From NCBI GenBank assembly GCA_018064385.1, contig JAGHVI010000199.1:1-34216 (forward strand): a stretch of 34,216 nt of DNA, written 5' to 3'. Of the stretch, positions 8,043-16,134 are shown in pieces. A model generated the notes under the pieces. That model saw only the letters and a program-made list of their open reading frames with translations. It was not told the origin of the DNA and searched no databases. Position numbers and translations under genes: made by a program. Positions within the stretch are counted from its first letter, which is position 1. Each line of letters opens with the position of its first letter. Origin of the DNA: Candidatus Minthenecus merdequi (GTDB lineage: Bacteria > Bacteroidota > Bacteroidia > Bacteroidales > Paludibacteraceae).

Positions 8043-8984
8043 ATGCAACTTACCACCCAGATAAAAGTTCCTAAATTTCCGACCATTACACACTCTGCAA
8101 AGGTAATGATACTGGGTTCGTGCTTCTCCTCGTGCATAGCAGAAAAGCTTGAACAACTCCGTTTTGAGGTAATAAGCAATCCTTTTGGCATCTCATACAA
8201 CCCAATATCTATTGCAAATACACTGAAAAGACTTACATTCGGAACTCGCTTCACAAGCGAGGAGTTGCAGGAACACAATGGTCTGTACTACTCACCGGAC
8301 CACCACGGAAAGTTCTCGTCAACATCTAAAGTTCAGACATTAGACAACATAAATACGCAGTACGACAAAGCCAGTACAGCCATAAAAAGCACAACTCACT
8401 TCATAATAACTTTAGGTTCGTCAGTAGTCTATGAGCGAGATGGCAAAATATGGAACAATTGCCATAAACTACCGCAAAATCTTTTTTGTAAACGCCGCCT
8501 GTCTGTTGACGAGGTAACCGAAGCATTATCACCAATAATCGAACAATACAAAGAGAGTAAATTTATTCTGACAGTATCGCCTATTCGTTATATGACAGAT
8601 AACAATTCTGTCAACAAAGCCACATTACTGCTTGCTGTTGAAATCCTTTGTAAAACATTCGACAATGCGGTTTATTTTCCTGCATACGAAATACTGCTTG
8701 ACGAGTTGCGCGATTACCGCTTTTATGGTGACGATATGCTTCACCCATCGGCACTTGCCGAAGATATTATCTTCGACCGTTTTGCAGAATCCTATTTCAC
8801 GAAAAACACCCTTGCGCTGAATAAAGCTATAACAAAATTAACAGCAATGCAGGCACACCGCCCGCTACATCCTGGAACAGATGAATACATTCGATTCAAA
8901 TCACAACTTCAAGAATATGAAAAAATTGTTTCTAATGCTCTCGTTTGCAGTCGTCACTCTTACGATGACAGCCCAATCTCCTGA
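8043..8984 (+). CDS. GSCFA domain protein (SGNH-like hydrolase)
   Basis: A 313-residue protein of the GSCFA family (PF08885), named for the motif seen here as MILGSCFSSCIA at residues 23-33. The fold is SGNH/GDSL-esterase-like: block I Ser/Cys in GSCFS (25-29), a central FILTVSPIRY strand (about 174-183) and a D-x2-H-P catalytic-type motif in FYGDDMLHPSA (D231, H234). No signal peptide is visible, so it is probably cytoplasmic. Its substrate is not established; ester hydrolysis on a glycan or lipid is plausible. The start at 8043 lies about 15 nt after the expected transcription start. Its last 68 nt overlap the start of the downstream peptidase gene in another frame, so the two are translationally linked. 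Confidence 0.88.
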   Translation: MQLTTQIKVPKFPTITHSAKVMILGSCFSSCIAEKLEQLRFEVISNPFGISYNPISIANTLKRLTFGTRFTSEELQEHNGLYYSPDHHGKFSSTSKVQTLDNINTQYDKASTAIKSTTHFIITLGSSVVYERDGKIWNNCHKLPQNLFCKRRLSVDEVTEALSPIIEQYKESKFILTVSPIRYMTDNNSVNKATLLLAVEILCKTFDNAVYFPAYEILLDELRDYRFYGDDMLHPSALAEDIIFDRFAESYFTKNTLALNKAITKLTAMQAHRPLHPGTDEYIRFKSQLQEYEKIVSNALVCSRHSYDDSPIS

Positions 8985-10299
8985 TGGTTCAATAACCCCA
9001 GAGATGATGAAACGTATCAAATCGTCGTACAAAAACACTTCGACAGACCGAATGGTGCGTAACGCCATAGCAGCATGCGACACAAAAAAACTTTCTGTCA
9101 ACCAAGAAAATCGTCAAGAGATTGAGGACAATTTTTCAAACCGAGTACCAAACAAAGGCATAACAGACCAAAAACGCTCTGGTCGTTGTTGGCTGTTTTC
9201 GGGTCTGAACGTGCTTCGTTCGAAAGCAATAGCAAGGTTTAACTTGGATAATTTCCAATTTTCGCAGGCATATATCTTCTTTTACGATCAGTTGGAAAAG
9301 TCTAACCTTTTTCTACAGATGGTCATAGACACACGTAAAGACAAGATAGACACGCAGTCTGTTGATTGGCTCTTTTCTAATCCGATAAACGATGGCGGCA
9401 CTTTCACAGGTGTAGCCGACCTTGTAAACAAGTACGGTCTTGTACCATCATCAGCAATGCCCGAATCAAAGGTAGCTAATGCAACGTCGCAAATGTCGGA
9501 TATATTAAAGACAAAATTGCGTATGGCTGGAATAACACTTCGTGATATGTCTGACCGCAAGGCAACAATGCCCGAACTGCTGAAATACAAAGAGCAGACA
9601 CTCTGCGATATATACCGTATTTTGGCACTCAGTTTAGGCACTCCGCCTGAAACTTTTACTTACCAACGCAACGACACGTCAGAAAAGAAGATATACACAC
9701 CTATTGAGTTTGCCGCTGAATATGGCACTGCTGAAATATGCAATGATTACATAATGCTGATGAATGACCCAACACGGGAATACTACCGTTGCTACGAGAT
9801 TGACCGCGACCGCCACACATACGAAGGTCACAACTGGTTGTATGTCAACCTGCCAATCGAAGACATCAAACAGATGGCAATAGCCTCAATCAAAGACTCA
9901 ACAGCAATGTATTTTTCATGCGATGTAGCGAAATATCTTGACTCTGAGCGTGGACTTCTTGACATAGCTAACTATAGTTATGAAGACCTCTGGGGCATTT
10001 CTCTTCAGATGGACAAACGTCAACGCATTGCGTCCCACGCATCGGGATCATCACACGCAATGACACTTGTGGCAGTAGATTTAAAAGAAGGTAAGCCTAC
10101 CAAATGGATGGTTGAAAATTCGTGGGGAGCAACATCCGGACACAAAGGACATCTAATCATGACCGATGAGTGGTTTGACGAGTATATGTTCCGACTTGTA
10201 GTATGTCGCAAATATGCCACACAACGCACACTCGAAGTTCTCAAGACTAAACCAATCAAACTTCCAGCTTGGGATCCTATGTTTGCCCCAGAACAATAG
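8917..10299 (+). CDS. Exported C1 family peptidase (bleomycin hydrolase/PepC-like)
   Basis: Papain-fold cysteine aminopeptidase of the C1B group, 460 residues from the ATG at 8917. I prefer this start to the ATG at 8881 because it gives a clean signal peptide (MKKLFLMLSFAVVTLTMTAQ). The triad is visible: C91 in SGRCWLFSGLN, H380 in SSHAMTLV and N401 in VENSWG, each in classical PepC/BLMH context, with the conserved NRVPNKGITDQKRSG lead-in. Cytosolic bleomycin hydrolases form hexamers and trim peptides from the N-terminus; Bacteroidales have exported versions such as this one, likely acting in the periplasm. The gene overlaps the GSCFA gene by 68 nt and is followed after 32 nt by the LRR gene, indicating one operon. 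Confidence 0.9.
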   Translation: MKKLFLMLSFAVVTLTMTAQSPDGSITPEMMKRIKSSYKNTSTDRMVRNAIAACDTKKLSVNQENRQEIEDNFSNRVPNKGITDQKRSGRCWLFSGLNVLRSKAIARFNLDNFQFSQAYIFFYDQLEKSNLFLQMVIDTRKDKIDTQSVDWLFSNPINDGGTFTGVADLVNKYGLVPSSAMPESKVANATSQMSDILKTKLRMAGITLRDMSDRKATMPELLKYKEQTLCDIYRILALSLGTPPETFTYQRNDTSEKKIYTPIEFAAEYGTAEICNDYIMLMNDPTREYYRCYEIDRDRHTYEGHNWLYVNLPIEDIKQMAIASIKDSTAMYFSCDVAKYLDSERGLLDIANYSYEDLWGISLQMDKRQRIASHASGSSHAMTLVAVDLKEGKPTKWMVENSWGATSGHKGHLIMTDEWFDEYMFRLVVCRKYATQRTLEVLKTKPIKLPAWDPMFAPEQ

Positions 10300-10331
10300 T
10301 TTTAATATAACACACCGTAATCAATAATAAT

Positions 10332-11606
10332 ATGACACTTTTAATTTCTGTGCTCCTTACGGTTTCTGCAATGTTCACAATGGATAATATCAATTACTCC
10401 ATTGCAAACAACGAAGCCACCGTTGTATATTCACCAAAAGCACAAGGCGAGGTAACAATTCCTTCAACAATACGTTACAAAGGCGGCACTTATCCAGTAG
10501 TAGCCATCGCAGACTCAGCATTTTTTGATGTATATGAAGTGACAGCTATCAATCTTCCTCGCTCAATAAGCAAGATTGGCGGTTTCGCATTCTTCAACAC
10601 ATCTGTGAAAGAGCCAATCTTCACGAAGACTATTTTCGCATATTTACCATACGAATATAAAGGCAAATACGAAATCCCGAAAAGCATAACTGAGATTACT
10701 GCTGGTGCTTTCTGTGGCTGTGCTGACCTTACGGCTGTCGAACTGCCAAAAAAGGTTGAAAAGATTGGAGGCTACGCATTCCTTGCAACAGGAATTACAA
10801 AGCCCGTGTCAAGTGATACTCATTTTGCATATCTGCCAATTGAATATAAAGGCAAATATTCCATTCCAAAGGGTGTGACAACCATTTCTGATGGGGCATT
10901 TTTTGGCTGCGAAGAACTTACACGTGTGGACATTCCATCAACAGTGACGGAAATAGGTGCTGGAGCATTCAAAATGTGTTCAAATTTAGATTCAGTGATT
11001 CTTCCTTCTTCGGTAACAATCATCAAACCTAACACATTCGATGGGTGCAAGAAACTTATTTATGTCTCGCTTCCAGAGAGACTTGAGGAGATTTGTGCTT
11101 ACGCATTCAATGAGTGTTCGTGGCTTTCGCGCATTGATTTCACGAAAACAACAATCATTTCAATAGGAGATTACGCATTCTATGGCTGCATTGCACTACA
11201 AAAGGCTGAACTTCAAGAGGGGCTGACAAACATCGGTACTTATGCCTTTAACCAATGTAATGACCTTCACGAGGTAACAATACCACAGTCAGTAACAATG
11301 GTTGGAAAAGAGACATTCGGGCACACAAAAGTCAGCACTCCTCTATACTCGAAAACGATATTCATTCTTCTGCCAGAATCAACGACAGGTACATACACCG
11401 TACCAGACGGCATTGAAACAATTGCAGAGAGTGCATTTGCATACTGCCAAAGACTGGAATCTGTGGTATTGCCATCATCGGTAAAAACGATAGGTAATGC
11501 AGCATTCCGTTATTCGACCATTCGTTCAATCAATATACCAGAAGGAGCGAAAGTCGGAGAAGCAGCGTTCGAGGGATGCAAAAACCTTAAGGATACTGCC
11601 CTCTAA
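10332..11606 (+). CDS. BspA-like leucine-rich repeat protein
   Basis: A 424-residue exported protein built almost wholly of BspA/LRR_5-type repeats of about 23 residues (pattern LxxVxLPxSVxxIGxxAFxxCxxL). Examples are ITEITAGAFCGCADLTAVEL, TEIGAGAFKMCSNLDSVIL and ESAFAYCQRLESVVLPSSVK. A short hydrophobic N-terminus (residues 1-16) serves as a signal peptide; no lipobox, sorting domain or membrane anchor is seen. Three longer insert units repeat: KTIFAYLPYEYKGKYEIP, THFAYLPIEYKGKYSIP and KTIFILLPESTTGTYTVP, at roughly residues 99-116, 159-176 and 338-355. BspA proteins of oral and gut Bacteroidota bind host matrix or other bacteria; a binding role is inferred by family. Third gene of the GSCFA operon, 32 nt after the peptidase. 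Confidence 0.85.
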   Translation: MTLLISVLLTVSAMFTMDNINYSIANNEATVVYSPKAQGEVTIPSTIRYKGGTYPVVAIADSAFFDVYEVTAINLPRSISKIGGFAFFNTSVKEPIFTKTIFAYLPYEYKGKYEIPKSITEITAGAFCGCADLTAVELPKKVEKIGGYAFLATGITKPVSSDTHFAYLPIEYKGKYSIPKGVTTISDGAFFGCEELTRVDIPSTVTEIGAGAFKMCSNLDSVILPSSVTIIKPNTFDGCKKLIYVSLPERLEEICAYAFNECSWLSRIDFTKTTIISIGDYAFYGCIALQKAELQEGLTNIGTYAFNQCNDLHEVTIPQSVTMVGKETFGHTKVSTPLYSKTIFILLPESTTGTYTVPDGIETIAESAFAYCQRLESVVLPSSVKTIGNAAFRYSTIRSINIPEGAKVGEAAFEGCKNLKDTAL

Positions 11607-11623
11607 GCAGGCATACTATATCA

Positions 11624-11658
11624 ATGAGTAACCGAGCACTATGTGCTCGGTTACTCAT
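11624..11658. terminator. Perfect 16-bp hairpin between convergent genes
   Basis: ATGAGTAACCGAGCAC at 11624-11639 pairs perfectly with 11643-11658 across a 3-nt TAT loop. It lies 17 nt after the LRR gene stop and 76 nt after the convergent proS. No U-tract follows on either strand, so it is an atypical terminator or a 3'-end stabiliser for both transcripts. Confidence 0.65.
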
Positions 11659-11734
11659 AGTACAGCCTTCCAAGCTGAACATGCGAAACTGAATTATTTT
11701 ATCATCACTAAATGAATTTGTAAAATTCACCTTA

Positions 11735-13237
11735 TCAATAAGCACGGGCAAAGACTACACGACGTGCAGAAGGCCTACCTGTCACCATACACTTGCCTGG
11801 CTCATTGCCTATCACATGGCCATCGGCTGTGTGTATTTCGTCCATAGGTATGCAACGGATTGTAGCTTTTGTATCTTCTTTGATTTTCTCCTCTGTTTCG
11901 GTTGTACCATCCCAGTGAGCAAGAATAAAACCACCCTTCTCAATCTCTACCTTGAACTCATCGTATGTATCAACGGTACGAGTGACAGATGTGCGGTAGT
12001 CAAATGCCTTTTTGTAGATATTCTGTTGCATTTCTTCGAGCAACGATTTGATGCGCGCAGCAAGACCATCAAACGAAACAGTCTCTTTCTCAAGCGTATC
12101 TCGTCGCATCAATTCAACAGTATTATTCTCCATATCACGCTGACCCATAGCAATACGTACAGGAACACCTTTCAACTCATACTCTGAGAATTTCCAACCT
12201 GGTTTTTTATTGTCAGCATTATCATATTTAACGCTTATTCCTAAAGATTTGAGTTCGCAAATCAAGCCTTCGACTTTAGCATTTATAGCATTCAATTGCT
12301 CCTCACCTTTGTATATCGGTACAATTACAACCTGGAATGGAGCGAGATTTGGAGGTAACACAAGACCATTATTGTCAGAATGAGCCATAATCAGAGCACC
12401 CATCAGTCGAGTAGAGACACCCCAAGAAGTTGCCCAAACATAATCCAACTGGTTGTTTTTATCTGAGAATTTCACGTCAAAAGCCTTAGCAAAATTCTGA
12501 CCGAGAAAGTGCGATGTACCAGCCTGAAGCGCCTTGCCATCCTGCATCAAAGCCTCAATACAGAATGTTTCGACAGCTCCAGCAAAACGTTCGTTGGCAG
12601 ATTTAACGCCCTTGATTACAGGTACTGCCATATAATTTTCTACGAAATCAGCATAAACATGAAGCATACGCTTTGCCTCTTCCATTGCCTCGTCTGAGGT
12701 AGCATGTGCTGTATGCCCCTCTTGCCAAAGGAACTCAGCGGTACGAAGAAACAGACGAGTACGCATCTCCCAACGGACAACGTTAGCCCACTGGTTGCAC
12801 AAGATAGGCAGGTCGCGATAGGAGTTAATCCAGTTCTTGTATGTGTTCCAGATGATTGTCTCGGATGTCGGACGGACAATAAGTTCTTCCTCAAGTTTTG
12901 CTGCTGGGTCAACCACTACGCCTGTGCCATTTGGATTGGTTTTCAGTCGATAATGAGTTACAACGGCACACTCCTTGGCAAATCCTTCAACATGGTCTGC
13001 CTCTTTCGAGAGAAATGATTTCGGTATAAAAAGTGGGAAATATGCATTCTGATGCCCTGTTTCTTTGAACATATCATCCAATTTACGCTGTATCTTCTCC
13101 CATATAGCGTAGCCATAAGGTTTTATGACCATACAGCCACGAACGGCTGACGACTCAGCAAGATCCGCTTTTACAACCAAGTTGTTGTACCACTGCGAAT
13201 AGTCCTCTTCCCTGGAGGTTAATTCTTTTAATGCCAT
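11735..13237 (-). CDS. proS: Prolyl-tRNA synthetase, archaeal/eukaryal type
   Basis: Class II aminoacyl-tRNA synthetase charging tRNA-Pro, 500 residues. It is the type without the bacterial editing insert, as is usual in Bacteroidota. Motif 1 and the adjoining AVRGCMVIKPYGYAIWEKIQ lie near the N-terminus. VRPTSETIIWNTYKNWI and the motif 2 strand RWEMRTRLFLRTAEFLWQEG are clear, and motif 3 is GVSTRLMGALIMAHSD. The anticodon-binding domain follows (LAPFQVVIVPI), and the protein ends VVFARAY, as in ProS type 3. I place the start at MALKELTSRE (13237), one nt after the upstream ORF's stop, rather than at 13249, which would overlap it. It shares an operon-like run with the small ORF, DUF4296 gene and lspA. 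Confidence 0.95.
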   Translation of the reverse strand: MALKELTSREEDYSQWYNNLVVKADLAESSAVRGCMVIKPYGYAIWEKIQRKLDDMFKETGHQNAYFPLFIPKSFLSKEADHVEGFAKECAVVTHYRLKTNPNGTGVVVDPAAKLEEELIVRPTSETIIWNTYKNWINSYRDLPILCNQWANVVRWEMRTRLFLRTAEFLWQEGHTAHATSDEAMEEAKRMLHVYADFVENYMAVPVIKGVKSANERFAGAVETFCIEALMQDGKALQAGTSHFLGQNFAKAFDVKFSDKNNQLDYVWATSWGVSTRLMGALIMAHSDNNGLVLPPNLAPFQVVIVPIYKGEEQLNAINAKVEGLICELKSLGISVKYDNADNKKPGWKFSEYELKGVPVRIAMGQRDMENNTVELMRRDTLEKETVSFDGLAARIKSLLEEMQQNIYKKAFDYRTSVTRTVDTYDEFKVEIEKGGFILAHWDGTTETEEKIKEDTKATIRCIPMDEIHTADGHVIGNEPGKCMVTGRPSARRVVFARAY

Positions 13238-13238
13238 A

Positions 13239-13481
13239 TTATTGTTCAATTATTGTTTCGTTGTTAATCATTATTGCTCCTTTATATCCAACATACAACG
13301 GACATCCATCAGCACCTGACATAGTGCCGTTCACGAAAATTGTTCTTTCCGGCTCGGAATGTAATTCTGACAAAGGGACAATTTTTTGCACCACACCATC
13401 GTTAATCTCAACCATAGCGTCACAGTAGAGGCAATGTAGAGTATTTATCCTGTTCGCTGCTATTCTTTTCACCATTTTCAA
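13239..13481 (-). CDS. Small conserved-looking hypothetical protein
   Basis: An 80-residue ORF between the DUF4296 lipoprotein gene and proS. It overlaps the former's 3' end by 62 nt and stops one nt before the proS start. The protein reads as a compact soluble domain: IAANRINTLHCLYCDAMVEI, a DGVVQKIVPLSELHSEPERT turn-rich centre, and a C-terminal GYKGAIMINNE. It has a CLYC pair at residues 17-20. No signal peptide or membrane segment is present. MVKRIAANRI at 13475 is an alternative start. Tight packing and protein-like composition favour a real gene, but I do not recognise the family and cannot give a function. Confidence 0.6.
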   Translation of the reverse strand: MKMVKRIAANRINTLHCLYCDAMVEINDGVVQKIVPLSELHSEPERTIFVNGTMSGADGCPLYVGYKGAIMINNETIIEQ

Positions 13482-14349
13482 CTCGTTTTGTATTGCTCTT
13501 GTTTTGTCGGTTTATCTTGTTTGTCTTTTGTCTGTTGAATATTCTCTGCTCTGCCTCGTCAATATGCTCAGCATTCTTTGGAAAAATGTACGAAAGGTGA
13601 ACATTCTCGTATTCTATAGAAGACATCTTAGAAAGTGCATTATCGTCAGCAAGAATAACTGTTACATTAGATATACCTTTATTGAGCGTTCCTGTCGAAA
13701 GATAATATTTGCGCCATCTATTATCAGCGAGTGTTTTTACTTGAAATGTATCTTTGCTTTTATCCTTAATATATTGGACTATCAACATTGTGTTGACTGT
13801 CACATCGCTGTCAGCTTCACACCTCATTCGGAGTGTGAGTTCAATCTTCCGTGCTCCTACGAAGTACTTTCTGCCATCCAAAACCTGAGATATGCGGTCT
13901 GAGTCAATTTGTGCATTATTGTCTTTATACCAATACATATTTTCCTTGGATATCCAGAAATCCATAGTATCAATGTTTGACATTTCTATGCCGCGAGCCT
14001 TGAGTTCAGGCAACTGACCATTTTGGATTTGCATCTCGAAATCCTTACCCTTCAATTCCAATTTTTCGTGAACCAACCGCCACTGTTCAGGGTGATTTGC
14101 ATACCATTCCAGCGATTTATCAAAATGAGCCTTATCTGTATGGTGTTTAACAAAAATTCCGTTATAGTATTTTACATGGGTTTTGTTGTCCACATGGCGG
14201 CTTATATTTTGAACGGTAGCATCAAAACGATAGATATCAAAAAGAATGTCAACCATCTGATTTACCGTCAGGATTTCATCTTTCTGGCAGCCTGACATCA
14301 GCAGTGTTATGAGACAGGCAAAGATGTATATTCGTCTCGGCACATTCAT
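13420..14349 (-). CDS. DUF4296 family lipoprotein
   Basis: A 309-residue predicted lipoprotein. The N-terminus CLITLLMSGCQKD carries a clear lipobox with lipidated C21. The DUF4296 domain follows at about residues 25-120 (NQMVDILFDIYRFDATVQNI and HFDKSLEWYANHPEQWRLVHEKL). The rest (140-265) is unassigned and the tail (275-309) is basic and polar, probably disordered. DUF4296 proteins are typical of Bacteroidota and their function is unknown. The start overlaps the lspA stop by ATGA (4 nt), so a lipoprotein is translationally coupled to the signal peptidase that would process it. Its 3' end overlaps the next small ORF by 62 nt. Confidence 0.85.
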   Translation of the reverse strand: MNVPRRIYIFACLITLLMSGCQKDEILTVNQMVDILFDIYRFDATVQNISRHVDNKTHVKYYNGIFVKHHTDKAHFDKSLEWYANHPEQWRLVHEKLELKGKDFEMQIQNGQLPELKARGIEMSNIDTMDFWISKENMYWYKDNNAQIDSDRISQVLDGRKYFVGARKIELTLRMRCEADSDVTVNTMLIVQYIKDKSKDTFQVKTLADNRWRKYYLSTGTLNKGISNVTVILADDNALSKMSSIEYENVHLSYIFPKNAEHIDEAEQRIFNRQKTNKINRQNKSNTKRVENGEKNSSEQDKYSTLPLL

Positions 14350-14981
14350 GGTTTCTTTTTATTATCTTTCAAGCCTGCGAAATCAAATGACTTATTGAAA
14401 GCCTTGCGGTAACATAGAATAACCAAAATAATTCCAACAGTTATGAAACTATCTGCTATGTTAAAAACTGGGCTGAAAAATATATCTCCACCAACAATCG
14501 GTATCCAATCGGGAATGTTGAACAATGGGAAATAAAACATATCAACCACCTTGCCAGTGAACCACTGTGCATATCCATCGCCAATTGAGGTTAATGTAGC
14601 GACATTGTTATAATCACTGGCACTGAAAATTTCTCCGTAAAAAACCCCATCTACGATATTCCCTATAGCACCAGTCAGAATACAAGACATAACCACCAGA
14701 AAGCCAAAGTTGAAATTTGCTTTAACAAGGCGTACAAAATACCAAATCATAAATCCCGACACTACTATGCGGAACGTAGTCAAAAGTACTTTGCTACCCA
14801 ACGTAACACCAAAAGCCATTCCTGGATTCTCAACAAAAACCAACCTAAACCACGGAAATATCACATACTCCTCGCCGAGTGTAAAATTAAGCTTTATGTA
14901 GAACTTCAGTATTTGATCCGCAAGAAGACCAAAAAACAAGATGCTGGGGAAAACCCACCACAAACGTCTGCTACTTATCAT
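14346..14981 (-). CDS. lspA: Lipoprotein signal peptidase II
   Basis: Inner-membrane aspartyl protease that cleaves the signal peptide of prolipoproteins before the lipidated Cys. 211 residues, longer than the 160-170 of E. coli, as is usual for Bacteroidota because of extra loops around 115-170. Transmembrane segments are at about 8-24, 63-83, 93-110 and 173-190. The catalytic dyad is D111 in GAIGNIVDG and D177 in FNIADS; the conserved VENPGMAFG loop is at 50-58. Overlaps the DUF4296 gene by 4 nt and starts directly after the DksA-like gene with no gap. Window lipoproteins at 5174, 13420 and 33573 would be substrates. Confidence 0.95.
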   Translation of the reverse strand: MISSRRLWWVFPSILFFGLLADQILKFYIKLNFTLGEEYVIFPWFRLVFVENPGMAFGVTLGSKVLLTTFRIVVSGFMIWYFVRLVKANFNFGFLVVMSCILTGAIGNIVDGVFYGEIFSASDYNNVATLTSIGDGYAQWFTGKVVDMFYFPLFNIPDWIPIVGGDIFFSPVFNIADSFITVGIILVILCYRKAFNKSFDFAGLKDNKKKP

Positions 14982-15359
14982 TTACTTCTGCATCATTTTA
15001 CCCTCGACCGTTGTCGTAGCGTGAGGTACTGCTCTCAATCGCTCCTTTGGTATCAATTTTCCTGTAATACGGCAAATTCCGTATGTTTTATTTTCAATAC
15101 GAATCAGGGCATTTTTGAGATGTGAGATAAAATTCAATTGTCGCTGCATCTGTTGAGAGAGGAGCTCTTTGCTCAAGGTGCTTGCTCCCTCCTCAAAATT
15201 CTTGAACGTTGGAGACGTATCGTTCACGTCATTTCCAGTTTCGTTGGACAACATATTCTTTAGATGGTCATATTCCTTCTGTGCAATGTCCAATTTGCTA
15301 AGAATCAGTTGACGGAATTCTTCAAGTTCTTCGTCATTGTAACGTACTTTTTCTGCCAT
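14982..15359 (-). CDS. TraR/DksA-like regulator with degenerate zinc finger
   Basis: A 125-residue protein with the DksA layout: N-terminal coiled-coil helices (about 8-90, with LLSQQMQRQLNFISHLKNAL) and a C-terminal zinc-finger-like fold (YGICRITGKLIPKERLRAVP, residues 93-112). Only one of the four zinc-binding Cys remains (C96). In Bacteroidota homologues the metal site is often lost, as here. DksA proteins enter the RNA polymerase secondary channel and modify initiation, usually with ppGpp; the acidic coiled-coil tip could not be assigned with certainty. The stop abuts the lspA start directly, and mlaF ends 4 nt upstream. Other readings: a structural DksA paralog of unknown role. Confidence 0.85.
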   Translation of the reverse strand: MAEKVRYNDEELEEFRQLILSKLDIAQKEYDHLKNMLSNETGNDVNDTSPTFKNFEEGASTLSKELLSQQMQRQLNFISHLKNALIRIENKTYGICRITGKLIPKERLRAVPHATTTVEGKMMQK

Positions 15360-15363
15360 AGCG

Positions 15364-16134
15364 TTATAGATTTTTGTTGAATGAATTCATCTTAATAGTT
15401 TTGAACAAGTCCGAAGCAAAGACAAATTCTTGCAACGATTGGTTGTCAGAATTAAATATCTCATTTCTCGAACCTTCCCACGCTTTATGTCCTTCGCGGA
15501 TTAACAATATATGGTCACCGGACTCCATTATTGAATTCATATCGTGGGTATTGACTATAGTCGTTATGTTATATTCTTGCGTTATTTCCTTGATTAGTTT
15601 ATCGATTACCAACGAAGTCACTGGGTCAAGTCCAGAGTTTGGTTCGTCGCAGAACAGATATTTGGGATTAAGAGCAATAGCACGAGCAATCGCCACACGT
15701 TTCTGCATTCCACCCGATATTTCTGAAGGGTAGAGTTTGTGTTTATCTTCATAAAGATTTACACGTTCCAAACAGAATTTTGCACGTTCTTCACGTTCAA
15801 TTTTTGTCATCGCAGAAAACATTTCAAGGGGGAACAAAACATTCTCGATGACGGTCTGAGAGTCGAACAAAGCTGCTCCTTGGAACAACATTCCGACCTC
15901 GCGTCTCAGTCTCTTCACCTCATTCTTCTGCATGCTCAGTATATCTCGCCCATCGTAAAGTATCTCGCCCTTTTCAGCACGATGAAGTCCTATCACACAT
16001 TTCATAAGGACTGTTTTTCCAGAACCGCTTGGACCTATGATTTGGTTGACTTTACCATCATAGAATGTGGCAGAAATGTCGTGGAGAATCTGTTTACCAT
16101 CAAACGATTTGATTATGTTGCGCACCTCAATCAT
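15364..16134 (-). CDS. mlaF: ABC transporter ATPase of the MlaF/MCE type
   Basis: Cytoplasmic ATPase of an MCE-type phospholipid transporter (MlaFEDB-like) that helps keep outer-membrane lipid asymmetry. 256 residues. Visible: Walker A GPSGSGKT (34-41), Q-loop Q85 in GMLFQG, signature SGGMQ (140-144), Walker B YLFCDEP (159-165), H-loop H197 in NTHDM. The GRDILSMQKNEVKRLRREVGMLFQ stretch is typical of the Mla subgroup. It overlaps the permease gene by 4 nt. An MlaD/MCE substrate-binding gene is not next to it, as discussed separately. Confidence 0.93.
   Translation of the reverse strand: MIEVRNIIKSFDGKQILHDISATFYDGKVNQIIGPSGSGKTVLMKCVIGLHRAEKGEILYDGRDILSMQKNEVKRLRREVGMLFQGAALFDSQTVIENVLFPLEMFSAMTKIEREERAKFCLERVNLYEDKHKLYPSEISGGMQKRVAIARAIALNPKYLFCDEPNSGLDPVTSLVIDKLIKEITQEYNITTIVNTHDMNSIMESGDHILLIREGHKAWEGSRNEIFNSDNQSLQEFVFASDLFKTIKMNSFNKNL

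Noticed and set aside
8012..8278. Minus-strand ORF of 88 codons over the GSCFA start
   Set aside because: It covers the divergent promoter and the conserved GSCFA N-terminus, so it is a shadow.
8881..8916. Earlier ATG for the C1 peptidase
   Set aside because: The 12 extra residues (MNTFDSNHNFKN) would hide the signal peptide that begins at 8917.
13504..13902. 132-codon plus-strand ORF opposite the DUF4296 gene
   Set aside because: Antisense to a lipoprotein gene with clear signal and operon context; composition is Cys/Ile-rich noise.
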